From assembly GCA_032718475.1 (NCBI GenBank), contig JAUCBJ010007490.1, forward strand, positions 1 to 64,000: a stretch of DNA of 64,000 nucleotides, written 5' to 3'. This stretch comes from Nemertoderma westbladi (lineage: Eukaryota; Xenacoelomorpha; Nemertodermatida; Nemertodermatidae). Shown here piece after piece: positions 24,101 through 39,100 of this stretch. Position numbers and translations under genes: made by a program. Each line of letters begins with the position of its first letter. Within the stretch, counting starts at the first letter, position 1. The notes beneath the pieces were generated by a model. It ran no database searches and was not told where the DNA came from. It saw only the letters and a list, made by a program, of their open reading frames with translations.

Positions 24101-27100
24101 AGTACTATAATAACTGTTTGTTGTTTGTTTATGTGTAAAAACATTTTTTTTAGAAATATTTCGGAATCTTCAATGGGCCAGTTACAAATTCTGTACTCTC
24201 GTAAATCTAACCTTAATGTGCTTAATGTTTCTTCGTAATTATTGTCAGCTGGAGATATGCAAGCAATCATAAGTGTTTTTGTGTTTCCTCCTAGAGAATC
24301 CTGCAGTAGACGAGTCAGTTTAGAATCCCTGCAATATATTGGCTCAGCTAAGAATCAAGGGAATAATTTCGGTCTGTTGAGAATTCCAGTAATAACGGGA
24401 ATAGAGTCGTGCTTAATATCTGGCGTAGTGGCGGTACGGCTAATGTCGCGTTACGGAAAGTCGCGGTACGGCTACTCAAAAAGTCGCGTTACGGCTAATT
24501 GTCGCGTTACGGCTATTCTATTGTCTTGGTTTGACATAGGGAATCATTATCAATATTATTCTATGGTGTTTACGTACAGATGAGAAAGGTTCAACAAATT
24601 TAATGTAATAATGTTTTACAGCATGGGAGTATCCAGGGGGGGGGGGGGGTAATTTAACTAAAAAAACTTAATTTATTAATTATTATATCATTATTGTTGT
24701 ATTGAGTACATCACAGTACACAGTACCATAGGTCTCTTGGTCGAAAGTATAGCAGTATTTTGCCGAAATATTGCACTTTGAATTTATCATTACAATAAAT
24801 AAATAAAAAATATCTAAAACTAAAGCTCTTGAATTAGACAGTCATCGCCCGCGTGTGGCATTTGGTTCGGTGGTGGGGTGGGTTGGAATGGTTCGGCCGC
24901 GAAGGGGTGGTTCGGTGGTAGGGTGGGTTGGAATGGTTCGGTCGTGAAGGGGTGGTTCAATACACCAACATGCCAGTCGGGATCACGACCTTTCTGGGCC
25001 TTCAACTAGGTGATCGGCGGCCGGAAGGACAGCCATTGCCTGCTTGTCAGTCCCCAAACAGAACGCCATATGGTTCAGGTAGCGAGCCAGGCGTTGGTTA
25101 ACAACATCGATATGAAGTAATGGAAAATTTGGAAAACCATTCATTGCTTCTTTGGCCGCTATTTTTTTGGGGCTGTGACTAAGAATACCATAGAATACAA
25201 TATTATATTGAATGTGAGGTTGTCGAAGAACATACAGTATGAAAGATGGTAAACCAAGACAATAGATTAGCCGTAACGCGACAATTAGCCAGCCGTAACG
25301 CGACTTTTAGAGTAGCCGTACCACGACTTTAAAAGTCGCGTTACGGCTAATCTCTCAAAAAATTAGTCGTAACGCGACATTAGCCGTAACGCGACGCCAC
25401 CAAATATCTTAGCAATGAAAAGGTGCAATGACTTTAGACCCCAGTTTGTAGATGTATGTCATAGTTAAGAAAAAAATGTTAATAGGAGAATCTAATTGAA
25501 GCTAACAGTACATTATATTTAATTAGTTTCGAAATTAGTTAATTAGTATAATATATTTATAAGATCGAGCCTGGACCGGTCTATTGCTCAACTAAAAAAA
25601 ACTAACCAAAAAAACTAACTTGTCTAATATCATGATTAAGAATACAGTGAGTGAGTCAACAGGCGTTAATAAGGTTACACGTTAGAACCTAATAACAGGC
25701 CGGTAGTATACCCTACCGGCCTGAAGTACACTTAGGACTTTAGGGAAGATAGTTGATTTACATGTACAATCCGAGTAATTTTTGGAAGGTAGATTTCTGA
25801 ATTTGTAACCCCCTCAATTTCCAGGTTTGGGTACTTCTTCCGCTTAATTTTCAGTACTAGAACTGGACTCAACAACCGAAGGTTGAGTTTCCTGTCTGAA
25901 AGCCATGCACGCTCCATTACAGACAACTTATATATCCCAGTCTACCCGCATTTAAAACTATTTGAGAGATTTTGCTGTGGCAATGCAGGCCCACTGGTAG
26001 CACCATCCTCATTAGCGTTGACTGTGTCCAGGCCAATATTAATAATGTCGACAATCATAACTAAAACGTATTCACCGGGACCCCCTTTGGAAAATATTTT
26101 ATTAATTAAACATTAATAAGCATAATATATAATGCTTGTTTGAGTAATTACTCCTCGCGCTCCCAGGATGTCTCCAAGCCTCACGGTTGTTGGTAACTGC
26201 CACAATTATACAATTATGCGTATCCCCTGTGTTTCTGAAGAATAAAGAATGCATTGGTAAACATGAAAAACTGAAGGTTTCGCACGACAAGCAGCTCTAT
26301 GGTAAATATTCTATACAGGTTCTCAGAAGAAAAACTAAGCGATATTTTTGTAAATAATATACCTGTATGGGATGTGTTTACTCTTCCCATCGACCAAAGC
26401 AGATATTACATTACCGAGAGCTGATAGAGACAAGTTTATTTTCGTGGCCTCCTTGAGTCGGTCGCCTGTGGATCCAGTCTTTGACTGCCTTTCCGATCCA
26501 GCCAGGTCTACCAGATTCATTTTCCCGGCTTTCAAATGTTCCTCGCCTATTATAATTATTACATTTGATAAAGGAAAGTAAGATAGTTTATGCGCTATGT
26601 ATTTACATAGATATATCAGAACACACTACTAGGATGCTTTGTCAGCCGCCACACTACTAGGATGCTTTGTCAGCCGCCACACTACTAGGATGCTTTGTCA
26701 GCCGCCACACTACTAGGATGATTTGTCAGCCGCCACACTACTAGGATGCTTTGTCAGCCGCCACACTACTAGGATGCTTTGTCAGCCGCCACACTACTAG
26801 GATGCTTTGTCAGCCGCCACACTACTAGGATGATTTGTCAGCCGCCACACTACTAGGATGCTTTGTCAGCCGCCACACTACTAGGATGCTTTGTCAGCCG
26901 CCACACTACTAGGATGATTTGTCAGCCGCCACACTACTAGGATGCTTTGTCAGCCGCCACACTACTAGGATGCTTTGTCAGCCGCCACACTACTAGGATG
27001 ATTTGTCAGCCGCCACACTACTAGGATGCTTTGTCAGCCGCCACACTACTAGGATGATTTGTCAGCCGCCACACTACTAGGATGCTTTGTCAGCCGCCAC

Positions 27101-30100
27101 ACTACTAGGATGCTTTGTCAGCCGCCACACCACTAGGATGATTTGTCAGCCGCCACACTACTAGGATTATTTGTCATCTGCCACACTACTAGGATGCTTT
27201 GTCAGCCGCCACACTACTAGGATGCTTTGTCAGCCGCCACACTACTAGGATGATTTGTCAGCCGCCACACTACTAGGATGCTTTGTCAGCCGCCACACTA
27301 CTAGGATGCTTTGTCAGCCGCCACACTACTAGGATGCTTTGTCAGCTGCCACACTACTAGGATGATTTGTCAGCCGCCACACTACTAGGATGCTTTGTCA
27401 GCCGCCACACTACTAGGATGCTTTGTCAGCCGCCACACCACTAGGATGATTTGTCAGCCGCCACACTACTAGGATGCTTTGTCATCTGCCACACTACTAG
27501 GATGATTTGTCAGCCGCCACACTACTAGGATGATTTGTCAGCCTCCACACTACTAGGATGATTTGTCAGCCGCCACACTACTAGGATGCTTTGTCAGCCG
27601 CCACACTACTAGGATGATTTGTCAGCCGCCACACTACTAGGATGCTTTGTCAGCCGCCACACTACTAGGATGATTTGTCAGCCGCCACACTACTAGGATG
27701 CTTTGTCAGCCGCCACACAGCCACACTACTAGGATGCTTTGTCAGCCGCCACACTACTAGGATGATTTGTCAGCCGCCACACTACTAGGATGCTTTGTCA
27801 GCCGCCACACTACTAGGATGATTTGTCAGCCGCCACACTACTAGGATGCTTTGTCAGCCGCCACACTATTAGGATGATTTGTCAGCCGCCACACTACTAG
27901 GATGCTTTGTCAGCCGCCACACTACTAGGATGATTTGCCAGCCGCCACACTACTAGGATGTTTTGTCAGCCGCCACACTACTAGGATGCTTTGTCAGCCG
28001 CCACACTACTAGGATGCTTTGTCAGCCGCCACACTACTAGGATGATTTGTCAGCCGCCACACTACTAGGATGCTCTGTCAGCCGCCACACTACTAGGATG
28101 ATTTGTCAGCCGCCACACTACTAGGATGCTTTGTCAGCCGCCACACTACTAGGATGATTTGTCAGCCGCCACACTACTAGGATGCTTTGTCAGCCGCCAC
28201 ACTACTAGGATGATTTGTCAGCCGCCACACTACTAGGATGCTTTGTCAGCCGCCACACTACTAGGATGATTTGTCAGCCGCCACACTACTAGGATGCTTT
28301 GTCAGCCGCCACACTACTAGGATGATTTGTCAGCCGCCACACTACTAGGATGCTTTGTCAGCCGCCACACAGCCACACTACTAGGATGCTTTGTCAGCCG
28401 CCACACTACTAGGATGATTTGTCAGCCGCCACACTACTAGGATGCTTTGTCAGCCGCCACACTACTAGGATGATTTGTCAGCCGCCACACTACTAGGATG
28501 CTTTATCAGCCGCCACACTACTAGGATGATTTGTCAGCCGCCACACTACTAGGATGCTTTGTCAGCCGCCACACTACTAGGATGATTTGTCAGCCGCCAC
28601 ACTACTAGGATGCTTTGTCAGCCGCCACACTACTAGGATGCTTTGTCAGCCGCCACACTACTAGGATGCTTTGTCAGCCGCCACACTACTAGGATGATTT
28701 ATCAGCCGCCACACTACTAGGATGCTTTGTCAGCCGCCACACTACTAGGATGCTTTGTCAGCCGCCACACTACTAGGATGATTTGTCAGCCGCCACACTA
28801 CTAGGATGCTTTGTCAGCCGCCACACTACTAGGATGCTTTGTCAGCCGGGATGCTTTGTCAGCCGCCACACTACTAGGATGCTTTGTCAGCCGCCACACT
28901 ACTAGGATGCTTTGTCAGCCGCTACACTACTAGGATGCTTTGTCAGCCGCCACACTACTAGGATGCTTTGTCAGCCGCCACACTACTAGGATGCTTTGTC
29001 AGCCGCCACACTACTAGGATGATTTGTCAGCCGCCACACTACTAGGATGATTTGTCAGCCGCCACACTACTAGGATGATTTGTCAGCCGCCACACTACTA
29101 GGATGCTTTGTCAGCCGCCACACTACTAGGATGCTTTGTCAGCCGCCACACTACTAGGATGATTTGTCAGCCGCCACACTACTAGGATGCTTTGTCAGCC
29201 GCCACACTACTAGGATGCTTTGTCAGCCGCCACACTACTAGGATGATTTGTCAGCCGCCACACTACTAGGATGCTTTGTCAGCCGCCACACTACTAGGAT
29301 GCTTTGTCAGCCGCCACACTACTAGGATGATTTGTCAGCCGCCACACTACTAGGATGCTTTGTCAGCCGCCACACTACTAGGATGATTTGTCAGCCGCCA
29401 CACTACTAGGATGCTTTGTCAGCCGCCACACTACTAGGATGCTTTGTCAGCCGCCACACCACTAGGATGATTTGTCAGCCGCCACACTACTAGGATTATT
29501 TGTCATCTGCCACACTACTAGGATGCTTTGTCAGCCGCCACACTACTAGGATGCTTTGTCAGCCGCCACACTACTAGGATGATTTGTCAGCCGCCACACT
29601 ACTAGGATGCTTTGTCAGCCGCCACACTACTAGGATGCTTTGTCAGCCGCCACACTACTAGGATGCTTTGCCAGCTGCCACACTACTAGGATGATTTGTC
29701 AGCCGCCACACTACTAGGATGCTTTGTCAGCCGCCACACTACTAGGATGCTTTGTCAGCCGCCACACCACTAGGATGATTTGTCAGCCGCCACACTACTA
29801 GGATTATTTGTCATCTGCCACACTACTAGGATGATTTGTCAGCCGCCACACTACTAGGATTATTTGTCAGCCTCCACACTACTAGGATGATTTGTCAGCC
29901 GCCACACTACTAGGATGCTTTGTCAGCCGCCACACTACTAGGATGATTTGTCAGCCGCCACACTACTAGGATGCTTTGTCAGCCGCCACACTACTAGGAT
30001 GATTTGTCAGCCGCCACACTACTAGGATGCTTTGTCAGCCGCCACACAGCCACACTACTAGGATGCTTTGTCAGCCGCCACACTACTAGGATGATTTGTC

Positions 30101-33100
30101 AGCCGCCACACTACTAGGATGCTTTGTCAGCCGCCACACTACTAGGATGATTTGTCAGCCGCCACACTACTAGGATGCTTTGTCAGCCGCCACACTACTA
30201 GGATGATTTGTCAGCCGCCACACTACTAGGATGCTTTGTCAGCCGCCACACTACTAGGATGATTTGCCAGCCGCCACACTACTAGGATGTTTTGTCAGCC
30301 GCCACACTACTAGGATGCTTTGTCAGCCGCCACACTACTAGGATGCTTTGTCAGCCGCCACACTACTAGGATGATTTGTCAGCCGCCACACTACTAGGAT
30401 GCTCTGTCAGCCGCCACACTACTAGGATGCTTTGTCAGCCGCCACACTACTAGGATGCTTTGTCAGCCGCCACACTACTAGGATGATTTGTCAGCCGCCA
30501 CACTACTAGGATGCTTTGTCAGCCGCCACACTACTAGGATGATTTGTCAGCCGCCACACTACTAGGATGCTTTGTCAGCCGCCACACTACTAGGATGATT
30601 TGTCAGCCGCCACACTACTAGGATGCTTTGTCAGCCGCCACACAGCCACACTACTAGGATGCTTTGTCAGCCGCCACACTACTAGGATGATTTGTCAGCC
30701 GCCACACTACTAGGATGCTTTGTCAGCCGCCACACTACTAGGATGATTTGTCAGCCGCCACACTACTAGGATGCTTTATCAGCCGCCACACTACTAGGAT
30801 GATTTGTCAGCCGCCACACTACTAGGATGCTTTGTCAGCCGCCACACTACTAGGATGATTTGTCAGCCGCCACACTACTAGGATGCTTTGTCAGCCGCCA
30901 CACTACTAGGATGCTTTGTCAGCCGCCACACTACTAGGATGCTTTGTCAGCCGCCACACTACTAGGATGATTTATCAGCCGCCACACTACTAGGATGCTT
31001 TGTCAGCCGCCACACTACTAGGATGCTTTGTCAGCCGCCACACTACTAGGATGATTTGTCAGCCGCCACACTACTAGGATGCTTTGTCAGCCGCCACACT
31101 ACTAGGATGCTTTGTCAGCCGGGATGCTTTGTCAGCCGCCACACTACTAGGATGCTTTGTCAGCCGCCACACTACTAGGATGCTTTGTCAGCCGCCACAC
31201 TACTAGGATGCTTTGTCAGCCGCCACACTACTAGGATGCTTTGTCAGCCGCCACACTACTAGGATGCTTTGTCAGCCGCCACACTACTAGGATGATTTGT
31301 CAGCCGCCACACTACTAGGATGATTTGTCAGCCGCCACACTACTAGGATGATTTGTCAGCCGCCACACTACTAGGATGCTTTGTCAGCCGCCACACAACT
31401 AGGATGCTTTGTCAGCCGCCACACTACTAGGATGCTTTGTCAGCCGCCACACTACTAGGATGCTTTGTCAGCCGCCACACTACTAGGATGCTTTGTCAGC
31501 CACCACACTACTAGGATGCTTTGTCAGCCGCCACACTACTAGGATGCTTTGTCAGCCGCCACACTACTAGGATGCTTTGTCAGCCGCCACACTACTAGGA
31601 TGCTTTGTCAGCCGCCACACTACTAGGATGCTTTGTCAGCCGCCACACTACTAGGATGATTTGTCAGCCGCCACACTACTAGGATGCTTTGTCAGCCGCC
31701 ACACTACTAGGATGATTTGTCAGCCGCCACACTACTAGGATGATTTGTCAGCCGCCACACTACTAGGATGCTTTGTCAGCCGCCACACTACTAGGATGCT
31801 TTGTCAGCCGCCACACTACTAGGATGCTTTGTCAGCCGCCACACAGCCATTTAGATAGATTAATCCTCTTCGAGCGCGATGAATTACCCTCATCGCTACA
31901 AAATATTATATTATTTTAATTAAAGTATTTTCTAGAAATAAAAAAATAAAAGGAGCCCCTAAGAATATTTTTGCCAAATCACATTGATACTGTTGACGTT
32001 CCCCTTTTTTTCAGTAGAATTGGTTAAATTTTCATTATCTTTTAGGATTTCGGCTGTTCACGTTTTGGCATGTCGTATAGAATATGTAATATGATTCACC
32101 TCACTTTTGTATTGTGTGTAATTGCCAGGAAATATTTTAATAACTATATTATAATATTTCACTAACCAGTATCATTAGTCTGGACAGTTTCAACGTATAT
32201 AGTAAATATCGAATGGGATCTAGAAGAGTCAGCATTCATCAAGGTGGCCCCAGTGGCCCTAATCCGCCAGCCTGTTTCCATTAGTGTCTGACAATCTCTC
32301 ACACTAAAACAAGCTTGCATCTTGAGATCTTGATAAAAAAAATATAAAATGTGAAATTAATTTCTTAATCCGAAACACATTATTAAATGAAGTAATGAGT
32401 TATGCGACGCTTTAATAACTGCTAAACCTAAGACTTATAATCTAGCATTTTATAAGATTACAGTGCGATGCATTCTAGATGAGAATTTGTTTCTTTTATC
32501 AAGTGCTGACTTTGATCTAATTTTATTCGAAAATGGAAATATTTAATTAAAAGATAGAGTTACTTATTCTTGGAATGCATGATTATTCATCTAGAATCCC
32601 TCCACCCCGCTCTGTTCAGTGTGCGTGGTTGACTGTGCAGCAATGTAAATGATCATATTTGCTTGGGCGTCGGCGTCGCCCAATCCCAATCCAGGTATTC
32701 AGTGAACTTATTTATCCCACGGTTCCCGCTTTAAGTAAATATCCCTGATTCTCTCGGAAATCACTATTTTTCAGTATTGTTCCATCGTCTCCCGATAATC
32801 CAATCGATACAACTTAACTACTCCGACGAATAATCGCTGGTACGGTTGCAATAATGTAACGCCGTTATGTTTCTACTATATTGTACTATACGGGATACTA
32901 CGATACTATATATTTAAAAATTTGTTAAATAACATTTAGATACATAGCTTGTTTTTAAATTAATAAAATTATAAAATAAAACTTTTTAAATAAAATAAAG
33001 TATTTCATAAAATAAAACAATGTATAAATATATTCACTATCAGTTAAATTTTAATAATAAATACACAAACAGAATTTAATAACATAAAACAAATGATAAA

Positions 33101-36100
33101 TATATTCACTATCAGAAACATTTAATAATAAATACACAAACAGAGACAATGACGATATTTCCACAAACTAATAACCAATAAAATAATAATTAATAATATC
33201 TAGGCAAACCTTTACAGTAAACACCTTGCTCTGGGTGCTCTTTAAGTTCCAACTTCCTTTTATTGCATAAAAGATCTCGAACTTCTTCATTATAGATCTC
33301 GAGGTAAGAAGCGTGGACTAAGAATTTATTGCACGTCGTCAAATGTGGGGCCTCAAATATGTCAGAAAAAGACCTAAAAAATCAATATTATGAAATGTAA
33401 GATGTATTACTTCACTCAGAAATATGTTATTATTTGGTTAGGCATTTAATAACTTTTGTTTTCTATCATATTACTAAATAAATAATAATTGTAATAGATA
33501 CGCCCCCAAACGGGGTAAAATGGTAGAGAATATAAAATATGAACCGAGAGACACGAAGGTATATAAATAAAATTTGTATAAATATTAAAAGCTTAAAATT
33601 CCAAAAAAAAGAGTTAAAGATGTGGTAGACGCGATTGGAGTGCACCGAGGTCACTGTGTCATGCGTGGTATCTCCGGTTGCGTGTACAGTCACTCAGTTG
33701 GCAATTAACCAAAGCAGAAGTTGTATAGTTTCCACCGCTGCGCTAGGCTCCTTTACCGGTACACTGTCAGACCATGCGATCAAGATTAACTGATTAACAT
33801 CAAAACAAACTGTCTTATTTACCGGGCCTACGGATAATCAGTCCATCAGTAAACAGTAAGGTCCAGCTGTCTGCGGGCAGCGCGTAGGAACTCACTCATA
33901 AAGTCGAACGGTCGGGATCCCGAGGCCAACACAGGATCCCGCCACACACGTCTAATTAATTACCTTTCAGAATAATATATATAGTATATGTACCGGCTCA
34001 CAGAGTCAATTCAGGGCAACTACTCGCCCAACACCCATAGTCGATTCAGGACAACTATTTGCCCGGCTCCCAGAGTCACAACTATTTTTTTAGTGCGGCC
34101 CAATAATAATATCTTTAATAAAATTGTTGTTAATAGATATAATTTAATCGCTTAACATTTATATTTTGTTGTAGGTGGTCAATATATAAAATTGCCTCGA
34201 CTCTCAATACCTAGACCTACATACCTTAATGTACTAAAGTAAAGTACTTTCCTTATCTAACCTTGGAATAATACCCAACTGTGATAAGGGATCAGTGAGG
34301 CCCTGCATCGTGAATGACTTGCCGCATCCAGTTTGCCCGTAGGCAAATACTGTGGTGTTGTAGCCTTCAACGACACTCTAAACGGATAACAATAATCAAT
34401 AAATACCGAACGACACAATTATTGAATAAGACGTTTGTAAAAGCTTTTGCGTCATTAACCGGTTATTTTCCCTTAAAGTACTCTGTAGTTGGTTTGCCAG
34501 GCATAAAAAGGCCGTGTCCTTGCTGTACTGGTGTTTTAGAGGACATAAAAGTCATTTCTTATGTATTTGTACTGTATTTGTACTTTAGAGGACATAATCC
34601 GCAATCTCGTGACGCGATAAGCTAGATACTCTTGAAAACAGTGTCGCTACCATGACGACGGCTAACAGCTGATATTGCCACGTCGACGTTTCTTTGTTTC
34701 TTTGTTCTCTCGTTGTTCGGTTGACCAATCAGAGCGTTTGTTGTCTCTGTGTTGGAGGTGTATACAGAGGCTCAATAGTTCAGTGTTATGTTTTTGCCCA
34801 GAGCCTAAGAACCGGCTTTTGGCACCTCCGTGTTTTCAGTTTTTAGTCTTACACTAGTAGGCTTAATTATAAGGACATATATCCGTTATCATAACATAAC
34901 ATACCATACCTAATCAAACAACCTGTGCATACTTTTATATTGTTATACTGCTATTTACTGTCAGTTCTTCATAATATGGTTGATGAATTATTATATTTGG
35001 AATAACGATAAATAACCCCGAAAACCCAATATTCTTGATATACCGAAGGTAAGAGAGAAAGGTTACATATAACGATTGTGACTTATGTTAAAGTGGTTTG
35101 AAGTGAATCTAATGTTATTTGATAGACCCTACATGATTCGGTCCGTGTTCCTTTTATATGTGACTAAAATCAGTGAAGATCGGCAGATTAGTGTGCAGTA
35201 TTGTGCAGCATTGTGTATTAGTGAGACTGATAACGAAGCATTTCCTAAAGAATGCGCCATATATGTGAATTGTAACTAAGCCATATCGTTGTGAGTAGTT
35301 TAAGTCATAACTCTGTTTATATAGGTAGAGCGCCACGTCCTAAAGGAACTGTTAATATTTCCCGAAGGTGAATAATATTGTCAGAGATTATATAATACTG
35401 TCAGTCGAATAATACATTAGGCCTACATAGCAATACGATTAAGCCGTCGAACCCAATCTCCCGGGTATATCCAGCGGGTGAATGATCGCGCACAGATTGG
35501 TTTCGACTAGTGTAGTGAATCAAATACTTGTCATAGGCTAAAAGCGAATTATTATCTAGAAGACATCCTAATTTGGCGGGTTAAACTGCCAAAGGTCTGA
35601 AAGCGCGAACAATAACGGATATAGCTTCTGTATTGCAGTAGGCAATAAAGCTGAAGTACCGGCAACCGGTACCCAGTAGGCCTGACTACCTAACCACCCG
35701 GACCGGTACCTACAGCAGTACAGGTACAGCAGTATTATTCGATTTTGATAATTATATACCGGTAGGCCTTAATAATTAATCAGGGACTGCAGCCCTGGTT
35801 TTTTATTGAGATTTTTACTTATTTCTGTCAAGTTTTATTTGTTTGTAGGCCAGTATTGAACAGAAGGCGTGTAAGCCTGATCAGATTGTACAGACAATTT
35901 GTAGGCTGAGCTGTTGTCTGATTGTTGTTAAGTCTGAACGGATTGCAGTGTGTGTAGATCACTTGTCCGATAAAGAACGGTTAGGAAGTAGGGGCAGCCA
36001 AAGCTGTAAGGTAAACCCCCAACTAAAGAATAAGTCGTACTACTGGGTTAGAACGCATACTACCTAATCATTTCGGAGTCTGCATGTCCTGTAGTTTATT

Positions 36101-39100
36101 TAGGCTTGAGAGTAGTCTGCCATCGTTTAGTCTGTACTTTGTTTGTGTAGTCTGTACAGGTAGCGTATAATATTTATTTAGATAATTTGTAGGCTGGATA
36201 GTTGTCTGGCTGTTATTAGGTCTGAAGGATTGCAGTGTGTGTAGATCACCTGTCCGATAAAGAATGGTTAGGAAGTAGGGGCAGCCAAAGCTGTAAGGTA
36301 AACCCCCATCTAAAGAATAAGTCGTACTACTGGGTTAGAACGCATACTACCTAATCATTTCGGAGTCTGCATGTCCTGTAGTTTATTTAGGCTTGATAGT
36401 AGTCTGTCAGTATTTGGTCTGCATTTTGTTTGAGTAGTTTGTACGCGTAGCGTAATATTTATTATTCAGAGTTTATGCGATTATTCGCAACATTCATTCC
36501 CCAAGTTTGTTCCTACAATAATTGTGTTTGTTATACATACCGCTATAGTCAAATTAACCCCGGTACTACACGGGCTGCTTGGCGTAGGTAAAGACTGGTG
36601 ATTTTGTGCATCGGTCACTCCAGCAGATGCCGTGGTTCTTTTAACTGTTCAAGTATATTTAACTACTGATTATCTGTTGTACAAGTACTCGTACCTAATT
36701 TAGGGTTTAGTGTACAGTGCTTTCCGAGAGTAATTAGTGTAGGCATTATATTTGTGTTGTAAAGTGGTTGATAGGCACGTTCGATTAGCTCTATTAACTT
36801 CTAGGTAGGAACACTCCGTGATACATAACGTAGTACCTATAGCGATACGGCTATAGGTCGTCAGGCGGTGGTATTTTCCTATCTGGACAACGCAGTGTAT
36901 TTACTACTACTTATTATTTTCAAATACCGTAGTACCCTGTCCGTTGTAATAACCAGATTTCTAACCCTTTGTTAGGCTGGTTTGTAGACTTCTTGTAAAA
37001 TTACCCTAAAATTTCGTATTTTGTGTTTTTTGTAAATTTTTGTGTTTATTTAGAGATTGTAATCTCAACCCGAATTGTACGTAATTTGTAGTATTAAGTA
37101 ACTTAGTTAAATTAGAATTATTTGTTTTAGTGTCCAACAAGTAGCACTCCACTGAGAGCGCACTGCTTATGTGTAGTGACTCCCCAGAAATAATAACATT
37201 TATTTCAACATTGACAAAACCCATTAAACGGGTATATATATATTATAAATCAACTCAAACGATTTATAAATAGTAGGCCTGCCATACAACAATTAAGTCT
37301 CAATATCAGTTGGACTACTGCTTAAATAACGGCAATAAAGTAAGTTAAAGTAACCAAGTAACCCTTAAAATTCAGAAATTCAGTTATTTAAAATAATTGA
37401 TATACCGGTATTTACAATAGGCTTATTATATTTATTTCTATAAATTTTAGGTTGAAATCATACCGGTATTCTGTAATTAATTCTAGTTTGTAATTATACT
37501 TATATATATACACTATAAGTGTAAACTGCATACCGGTATTTACAATAGGCCTATTATCTTTATTTCTATAAATTTAGGCTGAAATTATACCGGTACTTGT
37601 AATTAATTCTAGTCCAGAATTATATATACTACAAACTGTAAACTGTATACCGGTATTCCCGATAGGCCTATTATATATTTATATATATTTGTGCTAAAAT
37701 TATACCGGTATTCTGTGATAAACCTAGTCTGTAATAATACTTATATAGTTATATATACTATAAGCATACCGGTATTCTAATATATTATATATATCACGCT
37801 ACACTGAGTAGCAGTATCGGTAATTAATTACTAGGCTAGCAGTTAACTCTGAATTACTAGACTTGCTTAAACTGTAATATAGCAGTAGGCATTCAACTGT
37901 TTAAACAAACATGTCTGATACTAAGCAGAACCTGTCAGACAGTTTATTAGATGTAACTATCTGCGACTCAGATAAAGGTGTAGAACCGTCTACACCTAAG
38001 TTCAGTTCACCCCCCACTGTGAGGAAGGTCATCCCTCCAGTAGTAATAAAAGAACCTAGGCTGGTCCAACATCGTAGGTCTATCATAGGCACTCGAGCTC
38101 AGGTCAAGCGGGACCAAGAAGCCGCGGAACAGCAACAACCCGCGAGCCAAGAACTTATTTCTCAGCGGCCCGACAGCTCCAGTAGTGAAGATACTGTAGA
38201 ACTGACACCCGAGCGCGGAGCAAAGATGACGGATGCGGTTTATTCGGATCCCCTTCTCATCCTTCCTGCAGCCGTACTCACTAGGTTATTGATCGCGGTG
38301 GAAGAACACCAGATCGATTGGGCGAGAAGTAAGCGATCCACTAAAGATCGTTATGAGGGATACACAAGGGAAGAGCTGCAGTCTATGGTCGAGTCGCAAT
38401 GGAACTTCCCCGGACCCGGACTCCCGTTTGATTTATCAGAAGCTGCCTGGGAAGACATACACCGGATGGGTGTAGCCAAGGAAACCATCGATCCAGCTGT
38501 ATGGAAGAGGTCCGCAGCCGGATACGCACAAGGATTCTTCAGCTCTATGGAGCGAGTAGAAAAACAACTGTTTCAACAACCTCAAGGACCTCAAGAGCAG
38601 GGACAACTGCTTTATCAAGTTAGAGAAAGAATTCTGCGAATTAGGCTAATCTTATCGGCCTTTGAGGAGGCTTCTAAAAGAAGACAAGACACGTCGTTGC
38701 AAGTTGCCGTAAAGACTTGGTTTCAACGGGTGAGTCGCCAGGTTCAAGGAACAGCTCAGTGGAAAGCTCAGCTGGAGGAGCGCTCAACCCATGGAGAATC
38801 AACAGACGCTACTTTTTCCCAAGTGGAAAGTGAAGCGACGGCAGAGAAACCGCATAAGAGGGATGCCATTGACATCTATCTGTCAGACTATCAGCATTTC
38901 GTAGGTGATGAAGAGTTGAGGAGAAGGTTGGACGGACTTAGCCCTAATAGTGAAGGAGCCCAGCGTGTGCTTGATGCCATAGACGTGGATAGGTTAGCGG
39001 CGAACCAAGCTAAATTCGATGAACAACTCCGCATCGCTAGAGACCAAGAAGAAAGGGTGAAGAAAAAACGTATAGAAGACAGAAAGATAGCAGCAGCGGC

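Noticed and set aside
24820-25005. 61-codon frame with [14 protein letters not shown] repeats
   Set aside because: It is the translation of a 45-bp tandem repeat inside a non-autonomous DNA element.
26622-31844. CRISPR-like array of 28-bp repeats
   Set aside because: Units adjoin each other without spacers, each differs only by point variants, and the context is a eukaryotic intron. It is a minisatellite.
33466-33693. 75-codon minus-strand frame in intron 3
   Set aside because: AT-rich, no family similarity, and it lies between well supported exons 3 and 4.
34675-35336. Small open frames at 34675-34857, 35085-35279 and 35154-35336
   Set aside because: Identical frames occur 14647 bp further on (49322-49983) because both lie in the LTRs; they are not genes.
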